From Actinoplanes liguriensis (GTDB lineage Bacteria > Actinomycetota > Actinomycetes > Mycobacteriales > Micromonosporaceae): 6,315 nt of DNA. Shown piece after piece: positions 5,789 to 6,315 of this stretch. The translations under genes were made by a program, and so were the position numbers. How positions within the stretch are numbered: the first letter of the stretch is position 1; each line of letters starts with the position of its first letter. Where the stretch lies: contig KL571380.1 of the NCBI GenBank assembly GCA_000715855.1, positions 9,823 to 16,137 on the forward strand, read 5' to 3'. The notes beneath the pieces are model-generated. The model made no database searches. It was not told the origin of the DNA and was given only the letters and a program-made list of their open reading frames with translations.

Positions 5789-5811
5789 TGACACGCACGA
5801 TCAGCGGCAGA
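5789..5811 (+). repeat. Dispersed 23-bp motif, copy C
   Basis: The pattern is TGACAC, GCACGA, TCAGCGGCAGA. It shares the outer 6 and 11 bases with copy A (1184-1206) and, extended one base each side, 23 of 25 bases with copy B. It sits just beyond the hairpin that follows the nitrilase-like gene, in the 294-bp gap 5724-6017, where I see no gene. Confidence 0.5.
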
Positions 5812-5993
5812 TCCGGGTGTCCCGCCGGCGCGACGGCCCCGGCTGGCACTCATGGAGAACAAGGTGACGGGCCGGTCGTGAATGCTCTTCGGACGGTCGG
5901 TGAACCGCGGTGTCCGCTGCTCGCGACTGCGACGTCGCCCGCCGGCTCCGGTTCAGTACATCTCCCGCGTGATCCGGGGACCGGCAAACGTCG

Positions 5994-6016
5994 CCGGCCG
6001 ACGCAGCGTCGGCCGG
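5994..6016 (-). terminator. Perfect 10-bp hairpin after the 3'-end gene fragment
   Basis: CCGGCCGACG (5994-6003) and CGTCGGCCGG (6007-6016) are exact complements around the 3-base loop CAG. On the minus strand it begins one base after the stop codon at 6018-6020. It could also act on the plus strand, facing the hairpin at 5732-5766. Confidence 0.75.
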
Positions 6017-6017
6017 G

Positions 6018-6298
6018 TCACGACCGGGCAGGGCCGGATGCGCCGGTGATGCGGTCGAGCCAGTCGACCAGCAGGTGGCGTTCCGCGTCGCTGAACATCA
6101 CGAGTTGCGGGGCGAGAGCACGCAGCGCGACGGCCGGCGCGGTGGCCCCCTCCGGCGTCCGCTCCGGGGCGTCGGTCAGGATGCGCGCCAGGACGGCCTC
6201 CATCATCGCGTCGCCGAGTGCGGGATCCCGCTGCTGCGACGGCGTCGCCAGCAGGGTCTGGATGGTTCCGACGCCCGCGGCCTGGATGAGGTCGACGG
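6018..6298 (-). CDS. C-terminal fragment, possibly of a TetR-type regulator
   Basis: Ninety-two codons are visible, from the first full codon at 6296 to TGA (complement of 6018-6020); the 5' part is lost at the adapter junction. The methionine pair at 6206-6201 is internal, not a start, because the frame stays open to the contig end. The fragment is helical: VDLIQAAGVGTIQTLLA, then a short polar link, MMEAVLARILTDAP (31-44), an Ala/Pro-rich loop, LAPQLVMFSDAERHLLVDWLDRI (with the break at about Asp-Ala), and a short tail. The alternation of helices and the ending are compatible with the ligand-binding C-terminus of a TetR/AcrR repressor, but the diagnostic DNA-binding N-terminus is missing, so the family is a guess. 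High GC and strong codon bias support it as real coding sequence. Confidence 0.6.
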
Positions 6299-6315
6299 CT
6301 GTCTCTTATACACAT
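6299..6315 (-). other. Sequencing adapter remnant (Tn5/Nextera mosaic end)
   Basis: CTGTCTCTTATACACAT is the exact reverse complement of bases 1-17 and matches the inward-facing mosaic end of a tagmentation library. Translation through it on the minus strand again yields a false MCIRDS start. Confidence 0.97.

Noticed and set aside
5148..5849. 233-residue open frame antisense to the nitrilase-like gene
   Set aside because: The opposite strand encodes a clear nitrilase fold; this frame is a Gly/Val/Ala-rich shadow and runs through the hairpin at 5732-5766.
6018..6206. A complete 62-residue protein starting at the Met-Met pair
   Set aside because: The same frame stays open with good codon bias up to the adapter, so this is the C-terminal end of a longer, cut protein.
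1..6315. Perfect 17-bp terminal inverted repeats that could mark the window as a complete transposon
   Set aside because: The repeats are the synthetic Tn5 mosaic end used in library preparation and there is no transposase gene inside; this is an adapter artefact.

Overview
This is a high-GC window with GTG starts and strong codon bias toward G/C in third positions. That points to an actinomycete (for example Micromonosporaceae or Streptomycetaceae); the genus cannot be read from the sequence. Both ends carry 17 bases of the Tn5/Nextera mosaic-end adapter (1-17 and 6299-6315). The natural sequence is therefore 18-6298, and both outer genes are cut by the contig ends rather than by biology.

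Layout: (1) 18-1136 (+) is the 3' part of a caspase/gingipain-like (clan CD) cysteine protease with a visible His-Gly and Cys pair. (2) 1320-1925 (+) is an unrecognised soluble protein followed at once by a hairpin. (3) 2135-2635 (-) is an unrecognised small membrane protein with about three membrane segments and an excellent ribosome binding site. (4) 3105-3536 (-) is a DUF4259 protein. (5) 3725-4282 (-) is a SUKH-4-like (Smi1/Knr4-type) immunity protein, possibly translated from a leaderless message. (6) 4722-5723 (+) is a nitrilase-superfamily protein with an added basic N-terminus. Its catalytic Lys and Cys are replaced by Glu and Gly, so it looks like an intact pseudo-enzyme. (7) 6018-6298 (-) is the C-terminal piece of a protein, perhaps a TetR-type regulator, ending in a perfect 10-bp hairpin. 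Gaps of 469 bp (2636-3104) and 439 bp (4283-4721) hold no gene I can support.

The genes do not form one operon: strands alternate and spacing is wide. The middle (about 1320-4282) reads as accessory DNA. Parts of it are visibly AT-richer than the flanks, and it holds an orphan immunity-type gene with no recognisable toxin beside it. A 23-bp motif occurs three times in the same orientation (1184, 3671, 5789), each time just downstream of a gene, and divides the window into blocks. The two most interesting items are the pseudo-nitrilase, with two in-frame starts that each have a good ribosome binding site, and this three-copy motif.
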